Source of the DNA: Calothrix sp. C42_A2020_038
GTDB lineage: Bacteria; Cyanobacteriota; Cyanobacteriia; Cyanobacteriales; Nostocaceae
NCBI GenBank assembly: GCA_015272395.1
Contig: JACYLQ010000026.1
Coordinates: 1 to 64,000 of the forward strand
Reading direction: 5' to 3'
DNA length: 64,000 bases
The position numbers were made by a program, and so were the translations under genes. This document shows positions 1 to 9,334 of this stretch, piece after piece. The notes under the pieces are model-generated. The model was given only the letters and a program-made list of their open reading frames with translations. It had not been told where the DNA came from and did no database searches. Every line of letters starts with the position of its first letter. Positions within the stretch are counted from its first letter, which is position 1.

Positions 1-96
1 TTCCGCCGCCGCTACTAGAGCCGCCACCGAAACCACCGCCAAATGGACTTCCGCCACCGCTACTAGAGCCGCCACCGAAACCACCGCCAAATGGAC
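1..96. repeat. 48-bp tandem repeat inside the glycine-rich gene
   Basis: Bases 1-48 and 49-96 are the same 48-bp unit with one difference (gccgcc versus gccacc). A partial unit follows at 97. Each unit encodes 16 residues of the Gly/Ser/Phe repeat. The array continues past the left edge, so copy number is unknown. Confidence 0.85.
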
Positions 97-217
97 TTCC
101 GCCGCCACCGCCGAAGCCGCCGAAGCCGCCGAAACTGCCACCACCGAAACTAGTTGTCAAGCTAGTACCACTAGCTATCTGGTCGTTATTACTAACACCA
201 TCTATACTTGTCGCCAT
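1..217 (-). CDS. Glycine-rich repeat protein, N-terminal part (runs off left edge)
   Basis: The frame is open from an ATG at 217 to the left edge, about 72 codons, with a GAGG ribosome site nine bases upstream. The first 23 residues are Ser/Thr/Asn-rich (MATSIDGVSNND...). The rest is almost only Gly, Ser and Phe: FGGGSFGGFGGFGGGGG, then a 16-residue unit SPFGGGFGGGSSSGGG repeated. There is no signal peptide or membrane segment. The C-terminus lies outside the window, so no function can be given. Such composition fits a structural or surface-associated low-complexity protein. The open frame and good ribosome site make it a likely real gene. Confidence 0.6.
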   Translation of the reverse strand, partial: MATSIDGVSNNDQIASGTSLTTSFGGGSFGGFGGFGGGGGSPFGGGFGGGSSSGGGSPFGGGFGGGSSSGGG

Positions 218-948
218 AACACTTTTCCTCTGGTTACAAATGAGAAAAATTTTGAGAATGCACTAGTATCAAATAAACAAAGCGAAGTTTGCTTATTACT
301 CTTTTATTTTTTATTTACTTAAGCTCGTTAGAAACTAGTAGCATAATGATGTCTAAAGAAAGCCTGTAAGCTAGCTAGACAATTTTTGTCTTACCAACAT
401 CAAAACGGTAGTATTTGCTACTAATCCCATAAAAACTTTAAAATATTTAGATAAATATTACAATGAAAAATATTTTGATTTTCCTTCCATTTCTTTTGAA
501 GTTATAGTTTTTTGCACAGAAACTAAATTATCTTTTTAACTATAAAAATAGACATTAATACAACGTATAGTTTAAGTTATTTATTAGAGAAATAGTGATA
601 TAATTATGAGTCTGATTCTCTTTTAGTTATGAATTATGTAAACAAACCAGCTTTTAGATTAAATCGCTGTTTTTATAATTAAATATAAGATAAGCAAATA
701 AACTAGGTTTATGGCTTCTGTATACATAAGCTCAATAAAGTTATGTGTAATTGATCTTAAATAATCAGTGATATTATGTACATTGTAAAAACGTTGCATG
801 TAACGTCTCTACGTTATGGGTCATCAAACGGATATGATGTGATAGATGAAAATACTAGCTTATTCAAGAAACTTGAAGCATCTGGGATTGTAGCACCAAC
901 TTAATATGAACCTGCAACAAACAAAACTGGGGGAATCAAAATTGTGTG
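218..948. other. Gene-free AT-rich stretch
   Basis: No convincing reading frame is present on either strand. It holds the promoter region of the glycine-rich gene and, near 790-815, a near-palindrome (ACGTTGCATGTAACGT) followed by GTCTCTACG. That is a fragment resembling the ends of the element at 5527-5694. I see nothing else. Confidence 0.5.
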
Positions 949-1115
949 TAGTGGTCTATTTCAAAAATTTTGGGGTTTTGGTTGGCAACGGATGTAACGG
1001 TGCCTGTTATTTGTTACAAACAAAGTCCAGTTATTTAAAATCAACTATCCGTTACATCTGTTCATCATCCGTTGCTAATCTTTCTACCCACCAAAACTTA
1101 TGGCATGAACCACTA
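949..1115. mobile_element. MITE-like element, copy A (GCAACGGATG core)
   Basis: The ends are imperfect inverted repeats of about 27 bp: TAGTGGTCTATTTCAAAAAT at 949 and, read on the other strand, TAGTGGTTCATGCCATAAGT from 1115. Inside is a second inverted pair, GCAACGGATG near 983 and CATCCGTTGC near 1067. It has no coding capacity. The same core occurs at 25806-25980 (inverted) and 32040-32150. The terminal TAG on the minus strand is the stop codon of aroG. Confidence 0.7.
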
Positions 1116-2180
1116 AGCTATTACTGGTATTTGAGTTGGCTGTTCCCAGCGACCAGCTACTTTACCAAAAGCCGATATTTCCCTGACCAAATCGTCGAAG
1201 CTATCAGGAGTGAGAGATTGAGGGCCATCCGATAGCGCTTTTGCTGGGTTAGGATGAACTTCAATCATCAAGGAATCAGCACCTGCTGCTATAGCGGCTT
1301 TTGCCATTGGGGCAACGTATTCTGATTTCCCGGTAGCATGACTAGGGTCAATCATGATTGGCAGGTGTGTAAGCTGACGCAGTACCGGAATTGCTGATAA
1401 ATCCAAGACATTTCGGGTATATTTACTATCACATGTTCTAATTCCGCGTTCGCAAAGAATCACATTGGGATTTCCTGCTGCCAGGATATACTCTGCCGAC
1501 ATCAACCATTCTTCGATAGTGGCAGACAAACCACGTTTCAACAGCACTGGTTTATGTTGGGCGCCAACTTTTTTAAGCAGCGAAAAGTTTTGCATATTTC
1601 GGGCGCCAACTTGTATAACATCGGCAACTTTTGCAATAGCAGGTAAATCAGCAGTATCCATTACTTCGGTAATGATACCTAAACCTGTAGCTTTGCGCGC
1701 AGTTGCTAATAATTCCAATGCACTTTCACCATGTCCTTGGAATGCGTATGGTGAAGTACGAGGTTTAAAGGCGCCTCCACGTAGAAATTTCGCTCCAGCA
1801 ACTTTGACTCGTCTTGCAGTTTCGACAATCATCGCTTCATTTTCAACTGAACAAGGTCCAGCGACTAAGATAATTGGATAGTTTTCACCAAAGTAAACAT
1901 CACCGTTGGGAGTTGGAACAATAACTTCACTAGCTTCTCCATAACGGAATTCACGACTTGCACGTTTGAAAGCTTTTTCGATATGTAATACCTGTTCAAT
2001 CCAAGGACTAATTTTTTGGATGTGAAATGGGTCAATAGTGGCAGTATCACCAATAAGCCCCAGCACAATTTTATGCTGACCGACGCTTTTTTCAACTGTA
2101 ACGTTCAAAGAGGAGCGAACTTCTTGAGTGATATGGTCAATTTCGATTGCTGGAATACCAGATTTAAGGACTACTAACAT
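1113..2180 (-). CDS. aroG: 3-deoxy-7-phosphoheptulonate (DAHP) synthase
   Basis: Condenses phosphoenolpyruvate and erythrose 4-phosphate in the first step of the shikimate pathway. The 355-residue protein has a short ferredoxin-like N-terminal domain (about 1-75) and then the aldolase barrel of the AroF/AroG beta-type family. Recognisable blocks are GPCSVE at 108-113, KFLRGGAFKPRTSPY at 131-145, LLKRGLSATIEEW near 213 and DPSHATG at 278-284. It is the last gene of the scytonemin cluster, as in Nostoc punctiforme. There it is a second copy beside the housekeeping enzyme, which I infer also applies here. The stop codon TAG coincides with the end of a MITE-like repeat. Confidence 0.95.
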   Translation of the reverse strand: MLVVLKSGIPAIEIDHITQEVRSSLNVTVEKSVGQHKIVLGLIGDTATIDPFHIQKISPWIEQVLHIEKAFKRASREFRYGEASEVIVPTPNGDVYFGENYPIILVAGPCSVENEAMIVETARRVKVAGAKFLRGGAFKPRTSPYAFQGHGESALELLATARKATGLGIITEVMDTADLPAIAKVADVIQVGARNMQNFSLLKKVGAQHKPVLLKRGLSATIEEWLMSAEYILAAGNPNVILCERGIRTCDSKYTRNVLDLSAIPVLRQLTHLPIMIDPSHATGKSEYVAPMAKAAIAAGADSLMIEVHPNPAKALSDGPQSLTPDSFDDLVREISAFGKVAGRWEQPTQIPVIA

Positions 2181-2181
2181 A

Positions 2182-2240
2182 GGATTTGGGATTTTAGATT
2201 TTGGATTTTGGATTTGTCGCGCGACAATTAATGGATTTTG
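2182..2240. repeat. Heptamer repeat tract with 14-bp palindrome
   Basis: Tandem 7-mers of the GATTTTG/GATTTTA type fill the aroG-trpD gap. They are interrupted by the perfect palindrome TTGTCGCGCGACAA at 2214-2227. The same arrangement recurs at 16051-16100, and a variant without the palindrome at 5469-5520. Short tandem heptamers are typical of heterocystous cyanobacteria. Confidence 0.75.
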
Positions 2241-2256
2241 TAACTGGTAGGGTGCT

Positions 2257-3357
2257 TTATCTTAAAAACTCTGCAAGTTTTTCCAGTTTTGTCCATGCTT
2301 CACCGCTGTAGAGAATTTCTTTGGCTAATAAAACGCCTTTGAGACAACGCTCTGTAAAATCGGGTGTGTCATCGAACATTTCTGAAACTTCAAAGGCTAA
2401 AGCTGTATTTAGGGCGACTACATCTTGCTGCGCTTGAGTACCTTTGCCTTGCAGTACTGTTTTGAGGATTTCAGCATTTTCTTGGACTTCTCCACCACAT
2501 AATGCTGATGTTGGCGCCGATGATAAACCTACTTCTTCCGGATTCAGAACACAAGAACTAACTTGTTGATTATGTAATACTGCTAGATCTGTGACATCAG
2601 CTAAACCAGCCTCATCTAATTTTTCACGTCCGTGAAGTACTAGCGCGCGTCTAGTTCCCAATTCTGAAAGAGCTTTAGCTATTGTTTCCAATAACAGAGG
2701 ATTATATATACCAATTATTTGTGCTGTTGGACGCATCGGGTTTACTAAAGGACCAAGTAAGTTAAAAACAGTGCGTACTTTCAGTGTTTTACGCAAATTT
2801 GCTACAGACTTGAGTGCAGGATGCCAACCAGGAGCAAAGAGAAATGTAATGCCCACTTCATTTACAGCCGCTCTTACCTTTGCAGCATCAGCATTAAGAT
2901 TAATACCTAAGCTTTCGAGAACATCTGCCGAACCTGTTTTACTCGAAGCCGAACGACTGCCATGTTTAGCAACCTTCACCCCTGCCGCTGCGGCAACAAA
3001 CGCAACCGCAGTAGAAATATTGAATGTCGAGGCGCCATCACCACCTGTTCCACAGGTATCAATAAGGGTATCAAAATTGTTGGGAATACCGTTAAAAACT
3101 TCGATTCCTTTTGACTGCGCTTGTAAAACTCGCGCCATACCCACAAGTTCATCAGCAGACACACCTTTAGCTTGAATTGCTGCAAGAATAGCACCAGACA
3201 ATTCAGGAGGAATTGCTTCTCTTAACCAACCATGCATCAGTTCAGCGGATTGTTCTACTGATAAAGATTGGCAATTAAGAAGTTGTTTTAAGAGTTCCGA
3301 CCAATAAGAATCGGAAATGAAGGCTAGATCTTGAGTAGATTGTACAACAGTAACCAT
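2257..3357 (-). CDS. trpD: Anthranilate phosphoribosyltransferase
   Basis: Transfers phosphoribose from PRPP to anthranilate, the second tryptophan-specific step. The 366-residue length is normal. The glycine-rich PRPP loop DTCGTGGDG is at 100-108 and the family block [18 protein letters not shown] at 131-148. The ATG at 3357 has a GGAG ribosome site eight bases upstream. It lies 15 bp behind trpB, so the two are probably co-transcribed and feed tryptophan to ScyB. It is presumably a cluster-specific paralogue of a housekeeping trpD elsewhere. Confidence 0.96.
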   Translation of the reverse strand: MVTVVQSTQDLAFISDSYWSELLKQLLNCQSLSVEQSAELMHGWLREAIPPELSGAILAAIQAKGVSADELVGMARVLQAQSKGIEVFNGIPNNFDTLIDTCGTGGDGASTFNISTAVAFVAAAAGVKVAKHGSRSASSKTGSADVLESLGINLNADAAKVRAAVNEVGITFLFAPGWHPALKSVANLRKTLKVRTVFNLLGPLVNPMRPTAQIIGIYNPLLLETIAKALSELGTRRALVLHGREKLDEAGLADVTDLAVLHNQQVSSCVLNPEEVGLSSAPTSALCGGEVQENAEILKTVLQGKGTQAQQDVVALNTALAFEVSEMFDDTPDFTERCLKGVLLAKEILYSGEAWTKLEKLAEFLR

Positions 3358-3372
3358 AATTTACACTCCAAA

Positions 3373-4611
3373 CTACATCAAAACTTTTGCTACAGTCTGT
3401 ACATCTTTATCTCCCCGACCTGAACAATTAATTACAATGCGGGGACTATCATTAAGTTGTGGGCAGAGTTTTTCTAAATAAGCAATGGCATGAGAAGTTT
3501 CCAAAGCTGGAATAATGCCTTCCAGTTTTGAGAGGCGTTGGAATGCTTCTAAAGCTTCTTTATCAGTAACGCTGTAATATTCTGCGCGTCCAATATCTTT
3601 TAAGTAACTATGTTCCGGTCCAACACCAGGATAGTCCAAACCAGCGCTGATTGAGTGTGCTTCAACGACTTGACCATCATTATCTTGCAAAAGGTAACTC
3701 ATGGCGCCGTGCAAAACTCCTACACGTCCGTGGGTTAGAGTTGCAGCGTGTTTCTCTGTGTCAACTCCTTCACCAGCAGCTTCAACACCGATTATACGTA
3801 CTGTAGACTCATTAACGAACTCAGTAAATAATCCGATTGCATTGGAACCACCACCTACACAAGCAAGTAAAATATCGGGTAATCCACCCCATTTTTCTTG
3901 ACACTGAATACGAGTTTCTTGTCCAATTACAGCATGAAAGTCTCGTACTATCCTTGGGTAAGGATGAGGACCTGCAACTGAACCTAGAATATAGTGTGTT
4001 GTTTCAACATTCGTTACCCAATCACGTATCGCTTCTGATGTCGCATCTTTAAGTGTTCCAGTGCCAGCTTCTACTGGACGCACCTCAGCACCCATCAACC
4101 GCATCCGAAACACATTTAGGGCTTGCCGTTCCATGTCATGAACACCCATGTAAATGACACAATCAAATCCGAAACGCGCGCAGACTGTTGCTGTTGCAAC
4201 TCCGTGTTGTCCGGCTCCTGTTTCTGCAATAATTCTTTGTTTGCCCATGCGTTTGGCTAGTAATACTTGTGCCAAAGCATTATTTATTTTATGGGCGCCT
4301 GTATGATTTAAATCCTCGCGCTTTAGATATATTTGCACCCCCGTTCCGTCGGGTCGAGCATAATGAGCAGTTAAACGTTCAGCAAAATATAAAGGGCTAG
4401 GTCTACCAACATAGTCCCGGAGTAGATTTTGCAGTTCTGCTTGAAATTTTTCATCATTACGGTACTGGTGGAATGCTGTTTCAAGTTCAGCAAGAGCAGG
4501 CATTAAGGTTTCCGGAACATATTTACCACCGAATTTACCAAATCTACCCAGTGAATCAGGAAGTTGTGTTTCTGATGTGAATTGAGTTTGAATATCTGGA
4601 GTACTGACCAC
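3373..4611 (-). CDS. trpB: Tryptophan synthase beta chain
   Basis: PLP enzyme joining indole and serine to give L-tryptophan. The 412-residue protein has the PLP lysine in [10 protein letters not shown] (Lys108), the catalytic glutamate in AETGAGQHG (Glu130, 22 residues later as in Salmonella) and a C-terminal NCSGRGDKD phosphate site. The start is GTG at 4611 with AGGA nine bases upstream. No ATG gives the expected N-terminus. trpA ends 31 bp upstream, so alpha and beta subunits are made together. Scytonemin clusters commonly carry such a dedicated copy. Confidence 0.96.
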   Translation of the reverse strand: MVSTPDIQTQFTSETQLPDSLGRFGKFGGKYVPETLMPALAELETAFHQYRNDEKFQAELQNLLRDYVGRPSPLYFAERLTAHYARPDGTGVQIYLKREDLNHTGAHKINNALAQVLLAKRMGKQRIIAETGAGQHGVATATVCARFGFDCVIYMGVHDMERQALNVFRMRLMGAEVRPVEAGTGTLKDATSEAIRDWVTNVETTHYILGSVAGPHPYPRIVRDFHAVIGQETRIQCQEKWGGLPDILLACVGGGSNAIGLFTEFVNESTVRIIGVEAAGEGVDTEKHAATLTHGRVGVLHGAMSYLLQDNDGQVVEAHSISAGLDYPGVGPEHSYLKDIGRAEYYSVTDKEALEAFQRLSKLEGIIPALETSHAIAYLEKLCPQLNDSPRIVINCSGRGDKDVQTVAKVLM

Positions 4612-4642
4612 GGTTTTAAATCCTATTAAAAATTAGGGAATC

Positions 4643-5467
4643 TTAAACAGCGACTTGTTCAAGAGATTTAGTCGAAGAGATTGCAGTTTTAAGCTCATGA
4701 CAAAGTTCTTCAAGAGCTTGAAGTCCTTCAGATGGAATTCTTGTTGCAAGTCGTGTCACAAAAGCGCTACCAACAATTACAGCATCTGCACCCCACTCAC
4801 TAACTTGACGAGCTTGTTCTGCACTAGAAATACCAAAACCAACACCGATAGGTTTATCAGTTATACTTCGCATATCTTGAAGTAAATTTTGCACTCGACC
4901 TTGAATTTTATTTCGCATTCCTGTTACACCCGTCACACTGACTAAGTAAATAAATCCTTGTGACTGGTTTGCTATTGCTTCTATTCTTTCTTTGGAGCTA
5001 GTAGGCGCCACTAGTAAAATCACCTCTATTCCAAACTCTTTAGCTGTCTCGATTAGCTGCGAAGCTTCTTCAAGAGGTAAATCAGGAACAACTAAACCCT
5101 TAACTCCAACACTTGCAACTTCTGCCAAAAATGATTGAACCCCTAGGTTTAGAATGGGATTATAGTAGGTAAATAAAATTATTGGTGCTTGTAAGCTGGG
5201 GCTAACTTCTGCTAACATTTGCAAAACTTGCTCTAATTTTGTTCCTCGCTGTAGCGCGCGCGTAGCTGCTGCCTGGATTACAGGCCCGTCGGCAAGAGGG
5301 TCAGAATAGGGAACACCTAACTCGATGAAATCAGCACCGTTACTATCTAAGATACGCAATGCTGCGGCAGTAGTTTCTAAATCAGGATCACCAGCAGTGA
5401 TAAAAGGAATTAGCGCGCATTGTTTGTGGTTTTTTAGATTTTGAAAGCGTTCAGATATGCAAGCCAT
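4643..5467 (-). CDS. trpA: Tryptophan synthase alpha chain
   Basis: Cleaves indole-3-glycerol phosphate to indole and glyceraldehyde 3-phosphate, and passes indole to TrpB. The 274-residue TIM barrel keeps both catalytic acids at the Salmonella positions: Glu49 in [11 protein letters not shown] and Asp60 in PLADGP. The GVTG and VGFGISS loops that bind phosphate are present. It sits directly upstream of trpB on the same strand. The 237-bp gap to trpC is filled by repeats, so transcription may be less tightly coupled there. Confidence 0.96.
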   Translation of the reverse strand: MACISERFQNLKNHKQCALIPFITAGDPDLETTAAALRILDSNGADFIELGVPYSDPLADGPVIQAAATRALQRGTKLEQVLQMLAEVSPSLQAPIILFTYYNPILNLGVQSFLAEVASVGVKGLVVPDLPLEEASQLIETAKEFGIEVILLVAPTSSKERIEAIANQSQGFIYLVSVTGVTGMRNKIQGRVQNLLQDMRSITDKPIGVGFGISSAEQARQVSEWGADAVIVGSAFVTRLATRIPSEGLQALEELCHELKTAISSTKSLEQVAV

Positions 5468-5468
5468 G

Positions 5469-5520
5469 TTGATTTTGGATTTTAGATTTGCTTCGACAAT
5501 GAATGGATTTTGGATTTGTT
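5469..5520. repeat. Heptamer repeat tract
   Basis: GATTTTG/GATTTTA-type 7-mers and the string GACAATGAATGGATTTTGG lie directly upstream of trpA. They are related to the tracts at 2182 and 16051 but lack the full TTGTCGCGCGACAA palindrome. Confidence 0.65.
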
Positions 5521-5526
5521 AATGCA

Positions 5527-5694
5527 CGTGTAGAGACGCGATGCATTGATGCTATGCCCGTAAGGCTATTTACAGCGTTTTGCATCTAAATGGAGTACAC
5601 CCCACCCGCTATCGGGCACCTTCCCCTTCGCAAGGGGAGGGTTGGGGAGAGGGGTCTTTAGTACTTCGGCAACCTCTAATTGGGTCTCTACACG
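5527..5694. repeat. 168-bp non-coding element with CGTGTAGAGAC inverted ends
   Basis: An 11-bp perfect inverted repeat, CGTGTAGAGAC at 5527-5537 and GTCTCTACACG at 5684-5694, bounds a non-coding stretch. The stretch holds a strong hairpin (CCCCTTCGCAAGGGG region, about 5620-5641). Similar GTAGAGACG fragments occur near 60173 and near 800. It separates trpA from trpC inside the scytonemin cluster. It looks like a MITE or intergenic palindromic unit. Confidence 0.55.
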
Positions 5695-5704
5695 GACACG
5701 GTTG

Positions 5705-6526
5705 TTAACTCAATAAAGCTTGTACTGCTTGTTCGATGTTGGTTTGTTTAACTAGTGACTCTCCAACTAAAACTGCACGGGCGCCAGCTTCCGCCACTAG
5801 AGATAAATCGTTCGGTGTATATAGTCCAGATTCGCTAATGATAGTTATATTTGAACTTTGTATTTGTTGCTTTCTCTGGTGTAGTAATTGTTGAGTTATG
5901 TGAATATCTACGCTAAAGTCCTCTAAATTACGGTTATTGATACCAATTAAGGATGTATCATCAAGCTTGAGTACGCGGTCAAATTCTTCTAAGGTGTGTA
6001 CTTCAACTAATGCTGTCATTCCTAAATTGTGAACTATCTCTATAAATGCTTGAAGTTGAGAGTCTGTTAAGACAGCAGCAATAAGTAATACCGCGTCTGC
6101 ACCATTATTCCGTGCAAAATAAATTTGGTACGGGTCAATAATAAACTCTTTGCACAGTAACGGTATTTTCACTGCTACACGAATATTACGAAGGTTATCA
6201 AAGCTACCCTGGAAAAACTTTTGGTCGGTAAGAACTGAGATGCAAGCGGCGCCGCTTCGTTCATAAGCTCGCGCAATTTCTACAGGGTCAAAATTTTCTT
6301 TAATTATTCCCCGACTAGGTGAAGCTTTCTTGACTTCAGCAATTAAGCTGGGTCGGTAGGAACTTTGCTGTAATGCGAAAAGGAAATTCCGTACTGGCTG
6401 TACGTTAGTATTTAATTCTTGTTGCAGAGAAGTTAATGGCTGTTGTTGCTGCATTTGTGCGACTTCTTTGAATTTATGCAACACAATTTCTTTAAGGATA
6501 TGACTTTTACGGGTGTCTAATTTCAT
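5705..6526 (-). CDS. trpC: Indole-3-glycerol phosphate synthase
   Basis: Closes the indole ring from carboxyphenylaminodeoxyribulose phosphate. From the ATG at 6526 the protein is 273 residues. A TTG 18 bases further upstream is in frame but gives an unusual MSLLYP extension. Neither start has a good ribosome site. Family blocks include AEVKKASPSRG (about 63-73), LLCKEFIIDPYQI, EVHTLEEF, GINNRNL and SESGL near the C-terminus. It lies 31 bp behind trpE(G). It is part of the dedicated tryptophan supply for scytonemin. Confidence 0.95.
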   Translation of the reverse strand: MKLDTRKSHILKEIVLHKFKEVAQMQQQQPLTSLQQELNTNVQPVRNFLFALQQSSYRPSLIAEVKKASPSRGIIKENFDPVEIARAYERSGAACISVLTDQKFFQGSFDNLRNIRVAVKIPLLCKEFIIDPYQIYFARNNGADAVLLIAAVLTDSQLQAFIEIVHNLGMTALVEVHTLEEFDRVLKLDDTSLIGINNRNLEDFSVDIHITQQLLHQRKQQIQSSNITIISESGLYTPNDLSLVAEAGARAVLVGESLVKQTNIEQAVQALLS

Positions 6527-6557
6527 AGGATAAAGGAGACTCAACTATTCTTAATTT

Positions 6558-8786
6558 CTAATCCCTTACCGTCCGTGCGGTAACTAATGTCTCTGGAGAT
6601 TTTGTATATTTTGTAACTATGTTTTTCACAATTGCCAAACCAACCTCACCTGTCAAGGTCATAATTGATTCAGGGTGAAACTGTACTGCTGCAATCGGTA
6701 AACACTGATGTTCGATTGCCATAATTACATCATCTTCAGATATTGCTGTAACACGAAGTTGTGGCGGTAATTTGTCAGTATCAGCATATAGTGAATGGTA
6801 GCGACCAACAGTGAAGGTTTCCGGTAAACCTTTGAAGAGTGTGCTGCTAGTATCTTTTATTATAATCTTTGACCGTTTACCGTGTTGGGGGTAATCTAAA
6901 ACCCCAAGTTTGCCGTCGAATGCTTCAACTATACTTTGCAATCCTAAGCAAACTCCAAATATAGGAATATTTTTTTTAATACAAATTTTCACTGTTTCGG
7001 GAATATTAAAATCACTTGGTTTACCAGGACCTGGAGATAATACAACTAAGTCGGGACGCTCCTGATCTAAAACTGATTTGCAGAACCCGTGTCGTAGAGT
7101 TTTAACTGTGGCGCCACAGGAGCGGATATAGTTTGCTAAGGTGTGGACAAACGAATCTTCGTAGTCAATTAGTAAGACATGTTTTCCAGGTTCAACATTA
7201 GGTATTTTATCGATTAAACTATTAGAAGTTAGTGTAATAATTTTAACTTCTTTTTGTTGACTGCGACGGATAGTTTCAAATAATGCTTGTGCTTTTGTTA
7301 TTGTCTCTTGTTCTTCGGCTTGTGGTATCGAATCGTAAAGTACTGTGGCGCCGACTCGCACTTCGGCGACAGTATCCTTTAATCGAATCGTCCGCAAAAT
7401 TAACCCAGTGTTAAAATTACCGTTAAAACTCAACCAACCAACGGCACCACCATACCAACGTCGGGCGCTACGTTCGTGTTCCTCGATAAACTTCATTGCC
7501 CAACGTTTGGGTGCCCCTGTCACAGTTACTGCCCATGTGTGCGTTAAAAACGCATCTAGTGCATCGAATTCTGGACGTAGTAAGCCTTCAACGTGGTCTA
7601 CGGTATGAATCAAATGACTGTATAACTCGATTTGGCGCCGACCGATAACTCGTACTGAACCCGGCTCACAAATACGCGATTTGTCGTTACGGTCAACGTC
7701 TGTACACATAGTTAACTCAGACTCGTCTTTATAGGAGTTGAGTAACTGAAGTATTTGACCTGCATCGTCAATTGCATCTTGCCCACGACTAATTGTACCG
7801 CTAATTGGACAGGTCTCTACTCGCCGACCTTCTACCCGCACAAACATTTCCGGAGAGGCGCCGATTAAAAACTCACCACCAAGGTTGAAAATAAACCCAT
7901 AGGGGCTAGGGTTGATTTGCTTTAAAGTTTGGAATAACTTGCTTGGTAACTCTTCACAATTTTCAAAAAAACTTTGGCTAGGAACAACTTCAAACAAATC
8001 ACCCCGTCGGAAATAATCAAGAGCAGTATTAACTAACTTGGCGTATTCTCCCGGTGTATGGTCAGCATTTTTCGTAACTTTTATTCGTTGACCGCGATAA
8101 TCAATTGATTCACCTGTACGCGCTAAACCTCTGGTTGTACCATCCCGTGTTTCTAATTCGTACTCTACCCGATATGCACGCTGTTGATAATAATCAACTA
8201 TCACAAGCTCATCAGGTAAGTACAAAACTAAATCACGCTGATCTTCTTGTCTTGGTAAACGTTGATTTATTGGTTCAAACTGAAACACCAAATCGTAACC
8301 AAAGGCGCCGTAAAGCCCTAAATGCTCGTCTTCATCACTAGCCAAGATGTGTAAAATTTCTCGAATAACACTAAACGCAGAGGGTTGTTTACTACGTTCT
8401 TCTTCTGAGAAAGTTTGCGTTGCAGGTGCTATCTTACCAGTAATGCTTTTATGGTTTTGAACTACTTCACATAATTGTGTAGATATTTCCCCGTGTCCTG
8501 ATAAACGCTCGTAAAACAGTGTTAGAAGAACCTCACCGCGTTGGTTGAGCGCTGTCAACGTGAAGTTATTCTCGCGCGTTACCAACTCCAAAGGTGGATT
8601 TACAAACCCAATTGCCCATCGTCTGTATCGACCTGGATATTCATAACTACTTGTGAGGAGTCCGCCACGCTGAGAATCTAAACGAAATAATATATCATCA
8701 AGTGCATTGTCCATCTTAACTTCAATAATCGAACGCAAGACGCGAACACCACCAAGTGTTGTGTAGGAATAAATATCTGAAATCAT
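6558..8786 (-). CDS. trpE: Anthranilate synthase, fused TrpE-TrpG
   Basis: Converts chorismate and glutamine to anthranilate. This 742-residue protein carries both subunits in one chain. The chorismate-binding TrpE part fills roughly 1-520, with PSPYGFIFNLGGEFLIGASPE, CPISGTISRG and TVTGAPK blocks. The class-I glutamine amidotransferase part starts at about 532 (LLIDYEDSF). It has its catalytic cysteine in GVCLGLQ (about 613) and the His/Glu pair in FHPES (about 704-706). Separate trpE and trpG genes are the usual housekeeping form in cyanobacteria. The fused form is the one known from scytonemin clusters. It heads the trpE-C-A-B-D-aroG run. Confidence 0.96.
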   Translation of the reverse strand: MISDIYSYTTLGGVRVLRSIIEVKMDNALDDILFRLDSQRGGLLTSSYEYPGRYRRWAIGFVNPPLELVTRENNFTLTALNQRGEVLLTLFYERLSGHGEISTQLCEVVQNHKSITGKIAPATQTFSEEERSKQPSAFSVIREILHILASDEDEHLGLYGAFGYDLVFQFEPINQRLPRQEDQRDLVLYLPDELVIVDYYQQRAYRVEYELETRDGTTRGLARTGESIDYRGQRIKVTKNADHTPGEYAKLVNTALDYFRRGDLFEVVPSQSFFENCEELPSKLFQTLKQINPSPYGFIFNLGGEFLIGASPEMFVRVEGRRVETCPISGTISRGQDAIDDAGQILQLLNSYKDESELTMCTDVDRNDKSRICEPGSVRVIGRRQIELYSHLIHTVDHVEGLLRPEFDALDAFLTHTWAVTVTGAPKRWAMKFIEEHERSARRWYGGAVGWLSFNGNFNTGLILRTIRLKDTVAEVRVGATVLYDSIPQAEEQETITKAQALFETIRRSQQKEVKIITLTSNSLIDKIPNVEPGKHVLLIDYEDSFVHTLANYIRSCGATVKTLRHGFCKSVLDQERPDLVVLSPGPGKPSDFNIPETVKICIKKNIPIFGVCLGLQSIVEAFDGKLGVLDYPQHGKRSKIIIKDTSSTLFKGLPETFTVGRYHSLYADTDKLPPQLRVTAISEDDVIMAIEHQCLPIAAVQFHPESIMTLTGEVGLAIVKNIVTKYTKSPETLVTARTVRD

Positions 8787-9334
8787 GAGCAGCGTTGTAA
8801 TTTTTATTTTTGTCGTTGGCTATTGCTTTTAGATTATTAATCGTAAAAGCTATCTTGATTACCAGTCTTGGACTTCATTTAATTACGACTATGAAATAGC
8901 TTAATTTTTTACTAAGTGATAAATTTAAATAAATTATACTCGCAAACATTAAGTGTAAAACTTAGTACTTGTAAACTCAAGTAAATTCATCAAGTTTCCA
9001 ATTATTAATTTGTATTAACTTAAGACTACTAGATGTTTTATTGGCGAGATATGAATATTTTTTTGATAGATGTACCAATTCTTTCGATACTAGTTCAGTG
9101 TTGTTTGCGACTTTTTTGACATGAAGTATAGTTAATTTCGCTTCTTCCCAAAGTTAGATATTTAAAATATATAGCAGTCCGCGCATCATTCGTACAATCC
9201 AATATCGTAGAGAGGTTACATGTAACAGAGCCACACGAAAAGTGCAGAGGTGTCCGACCTTGAGCGATTCGGGGGTAACACCCCAAACGGTAGCTAAAAA
9301 ACCCTATTAAAACGTTAGGTTGGGAAGTTAGATT
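8787..9334. other. 548-bp gap between eboE and trpE
   Basis: No supported gene. A 63-codon frame (9095-9286, minus) has no recognisable product and weak composition. The gap holds a GGGGTGTTACCCCC palindrome near 9274-9287, a possible promoter at 8933-8959 and AT-rich sequence. In Nostoc punctiforme this part of the cluster carries dsbA and aroB. I see no remnant of either here. Confidence 0.5.
8933..8959 (-). promoter_or_regulatory. Candidate promoter upstream of trpE
   Basis: On the minus strand a perfect TATAAT (8938-8933) is preceded by TTTACA (8959-8954) with a 15-base spacer. The spacer is shorter than the usual 17. It lies about 147 bases before the trpE start. It could let the trp-aroG part be transcribed independently of scy/ebo. 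This is a pattern match only. Confidence 0.3.

Noticed and set aside
949-1115. CRISPR-like or attenuator structure from GCAACGG/CCGTTGC repeats
   Set aside because: Copies are dispersed singly with terminal inverted repeats, not arrayed with spacers.
906-1235. 109-codon plus-strand frame
   Set aside because: It spans a MITE-like element and the 3' end of aroG in antisense; no recognisable protein.
9095-9286. 63-codon minus-strand frame in the eboE-trpE gap
   Set aside because: No ribosome site, no known motif, Cys/Arg/Thr-rich translation typical of chance frames.
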